Source of the DNA: Caprimulgus europaeus
Lineage: Eukaryota; Chordata; Aves; Caprimulgiformes; Caprimulgidae
Assembly: GCA_907165065.1 (NCBI GenBank)
Contig: OU015523.1
Location: 23,773,834-23,837,833 of the forward strand
Reading direction: 5' to 3'
Length of the DNA: 64,000 nt
Part shown: one piece after another, positions 61,450 to 64,000 of the stretch
Layout: every line of letters begins with the position of its first letter
Position numbering within the stretch: the first letter of the stretch is position 1
Program-made: the position numbers and the translations under genes
The notes under the pieces: generated by a model
Told to the model about the DNA's origin: nothing
Database searches by the model: none
Seen by the model: only the letters and a program-made list of their open reading frames with translations

Positions 61450-64000
61450 GAACCTAGTCAGCAATTAAGCGTTGGTATGAGTCTCTTGCTCATACTACCA
61501 CTTTCCAAAAACTTCAGAGGGATGGGGAAGAAAGAAGGCCATGACTTGGACTCTTTCTGTTGTGCTGGGAAGGGAAAAATGGTGTGTTGTGTTGAACTGG
61601 TGCATAAGCCAGCTCAGGTTGGATCATTATACACTTAACAGGTTCCTTGTAAGGCTCATATTTTAGTGGTTTTGATGGCTCCTGCTGTTCAATAAATACA
61701 GCTGTGGTGACAACTCAAATTGTGTGTTATATCTCCTCCAAGGTTAGGTTTCCTGGAGGTACACATCAGATGTCTTCACCCTCCTGCTTTAACCACCTTG
61801 AGCAAAGGGTAGTTCTTGAGCAAAATCAATCCCATTAATGACTTTGCCTTTTACCAAGGAACGAGTAACCTATGCTTTCCCAACCAATTCCTTACGTGTG
61901 CCATGGGACCTGTGTCTCCTTCCACAGTACATGGGGGTTTTGTTTGCAGATCCTCTGGTGTTTACCGGACATTTGGCTCCTAGTAAATGTGCATCACAGT
62001 ACTTGAATGTCCCCATACCCATTGCTCTCAACGTATACTTTAGCAGTCTGTTGTAGCGTTTAGTCTTCCTGGTGGCTGATGCATCATAGAGGAAGTGATA
62101 TACCCAGTCAGTGCTGTGCTTCTTGGCCTGGGTATCTATTAAGTGGTTTGAGAAATGAGATCCATTGGCCGATTCAGTCCGTTCAGGAATGTTTTGTCAT
62201 AATAAAACATATTTTTCAAAACTCAAATTGTTTTGCATATTGGTATTCCTTATAGGTTATATTTCTAACCATCCAGTAGTTGCATCCACCACAACAAGCA
62301 TGTGATGTTTGCATTGTCAAGTTAATGGTAGCGTGATATACTTGACCTTTTAGGCCTTTCTTTTTTTGGTATCTCAGACACTGTTCTCTGCATCAGAGAG
62401 CTGTTGACTGTTTGGCTTGCTTGATCATGGTAATATGTTTTTCATTCGTAAATATTCTGTGCAGTCAAGTCCAGCCCTTTATCATGAGACTGTACATGGT
62501 GTCTCTTCATAGGTGTGCTGGTGTTTTCTTGGGTCCACCAAGGTATGAGCAGCTCACTCTTACATTCCCATTCCAAATCCATGTGAACAAGTCCAATTCT
62601 AGCAGCCTGGTCTAGCTGTTACTTGTTCTGATGAGCAGCCGTGCTGTTAGGCACGTGAATGTAAGTGTGACAGATCTTTACAATAAGGTTCTCGCCTGAG
62701 ACAGCAAAGTCCTCCTACAACATAGCGACCCAGACATGTTTACCTCTGTGCTGCTGGCTGTATCCATGAGCCTGTGCAGGGGGAGAGCTCTGGCCACATT
62801 TCTCATTCAGTGATATCTTTAAAATAACTGGATAGCTTTCACCTCTGCAAACTGACTTGATTCTTCTCTTCCTTTGGTTTCTGTACTTGTTTGGGGACTC
62901 TATACAGCAGCTTTCCACTTCCAGTGGATGCCCACAATGTGACAAAAATCTTGGAAAATGCAGCATATTGCTTCTCACTTTCTGGTGACATATTATACTG
63001 GGGCTTTATCAATATGAGTTAATTTCTCTGTCAAAGCTCTGAAATCTCTGTTTTCTGGCCAGGTCATGATCTCTATCAGGATTCCTCGGTGGTTGAGCTT
63101 CTCCAATGGACCCCATTGCACTATCAGTGCCACTCACTGATTTCCATGTATTTTCAGTTGCATGATGTGTAGTGGGGATCTTTTCTTGAACATCCAGTAC
63201 GGCACAGACATTTGTGGTGCTGCAAAGAGCTGTGCTTCTGTATCAAATACTTTTGAAACAGTTTGAACCACTTAATTTCCTACTAGTATCTCTTTTTCAG
63301 TTAGTGTGTACTACTAGGGCCTCAGATCATCTGTACCCCAGCTCCAAAACCCTAGAGGCTGACTTTGACTCTCTCTGGGTGCTCTCTGCCAGAGGGTCTA
63401 GTTGCAGCAATGTTTCCTGGCTGTGATGTAGACCATGCTTCTTACACTGATCCTGCCCAACTGGCCTAAGAGCTACTGCATGAACTATCACCTTTTAGAT
63501 TTCTTGAAAGGTTTGTTACTGCTCAGGGTTCGGGTTAAAATAGCTATTTTTGTATCACTCCAACACAATGGAAAGGACTCCCAATCTGTAACCAAGGATA
63601 TGCATTATCCAGAAACCCACTATACCTGTGTTTTTCTTCTGTTAGTTGTCTGGAATATGGCTGTTACTGTATTAATCACATCCATTAGAATGTGGTTATA
63701 TATGTATGCCAATTTATTTCCAAAAGCTCTATCTCTTGTGCAGGTCCTTTGCTTTGTTTTAGGCAAAACCAGCTTTTAGGGAAAACAATAATCCAAACAA
63801 TTCTTTCTGAAACACATCCTTCATTGCATTGTCCCACATCATGATGTCATCAATATATTGCAAGTTTTAAGGGGCTTCACCCTGTGCCAGTGCTGGCTTT
63901 ATAAAACCATGGCAAAGAGTAGGGTTGTGCTTCCACCCACAGGGCAGCCAGTTACAGGTATTGGACACCCCTCTACATGGAAGCAAACTGATAACAAAGG
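61450..64000 (-). pseudogene. ERVL-like pol remnant, running off the window
   Basis: On the minus strand the RT active-site box LQYIDDIMMWDNA is readable at about 63830-63870, with intact YIDD. Toward lower coordinates integrase sequence follows. LVHMDLEWECKSELLIPWW lies near 62550-62610, a degenerate zinc-binding/core region with VVVDATTGW near 62260-62300, and GSHFSNHL with its neighbourhood lies near 62130-62170. C-terminal sequence reaches 61800 and coding-like sequence perhaps 61450. Stops and frameshifts are frequent. RNase H between RT and integrase is too decayed to delimit. The 5' part lies beyond position 64000. Motif wording favours class III (ERVL-like). Confidence 0.8.

Noticed and set aside
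60188..64000. Reading the LTR at 60188 and the pol remnant as one provirus
   Set aside because: The LTR has its own exact 5-bp duplication on both sides and is plus-oriented, whereas pol is on the minus strand.
1..64000. CRISPR arrays, operons, tRNA or rRNA genes
   Set aside because: None seen. The window is eukaryotic and its repeats are LINE, LTR or simple sequence.

Overview
The window is vertebrate nuclear DNA, almost certainly from a bird. The signs are AT-rich introns and intergenic DNA, several CR1 LINE copies with avian-type 3' ends (imperfect ATTCTATG octamers), and LTRs of avian ERVL and ERVK type. One protein-coding gene is recognisable: the last three coding exons of NCAM2 (neural cell adhesion molecule 2), plus strand, at 7904-8108, 12446-12565 and 18909-19020. 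Together they encode the juxtamembrane segment, the transmembrane helix and the complete cytoplasmic tail, with consensus splice sites and matching phases. The ectodomain exons (Ig and FN3) lie upstream of the window. A probable 3' UTR follows, with four AATAAA signals between 19396 and 19818.

About 44 kb downstream of NCAM2 I see no host gene. This stretch is AT-rich spacer carrying transposable elements. (a) A solo ERVL-type LTR at 27353-27883, with a second copy of the family at 60188-60781 flanked by an exact 5-bp duplication. (b) A decayed, internally deleted minus-strand provirus at 31000-35912 with two LTRs, a polypurine tract, and gag-, protease-, RT-, RNase H- and Env-like remnants but no integrase. 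(c) A 1149-bp solo LTR at 38298-39446 with a 5-bp duplication and internal tandem repeats. (d) An LTR-like piece at 42671-43015. (e) A CR1 copy at 46005-47820 split by two separate LTR-type insertions, each with a target duplication. (f) A minus-strand CR1 ORF2 fragment (endonuclease to start of RT) at 58340-59760. (g) A minus-strand ERVL-like pol remnant from about 61450 to beyond the window end.

Inside the NCAM2 introns there is an ERVK-like LTR at about 1139-1519, a CR1 3' tail at 4821, a plus-strand CR1 at 11148, a minus-strand CR1 at 14036, and a GC-rich island just after the penultimate coding exon.

I found no tRNA, rRNA, CRISPR or bacterial-type features, and no convincing new biological system. 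The most interesting observations are the nested insertions, the mosaic divergence between the two LTRs of the provirus, the Env-like remnant beside an ERVL-like pol, and the immediate in-frame stops just past both NCAM2 donor sites. All protein names rest on my reading of translated motifs and on remembered family features, not on database searches.
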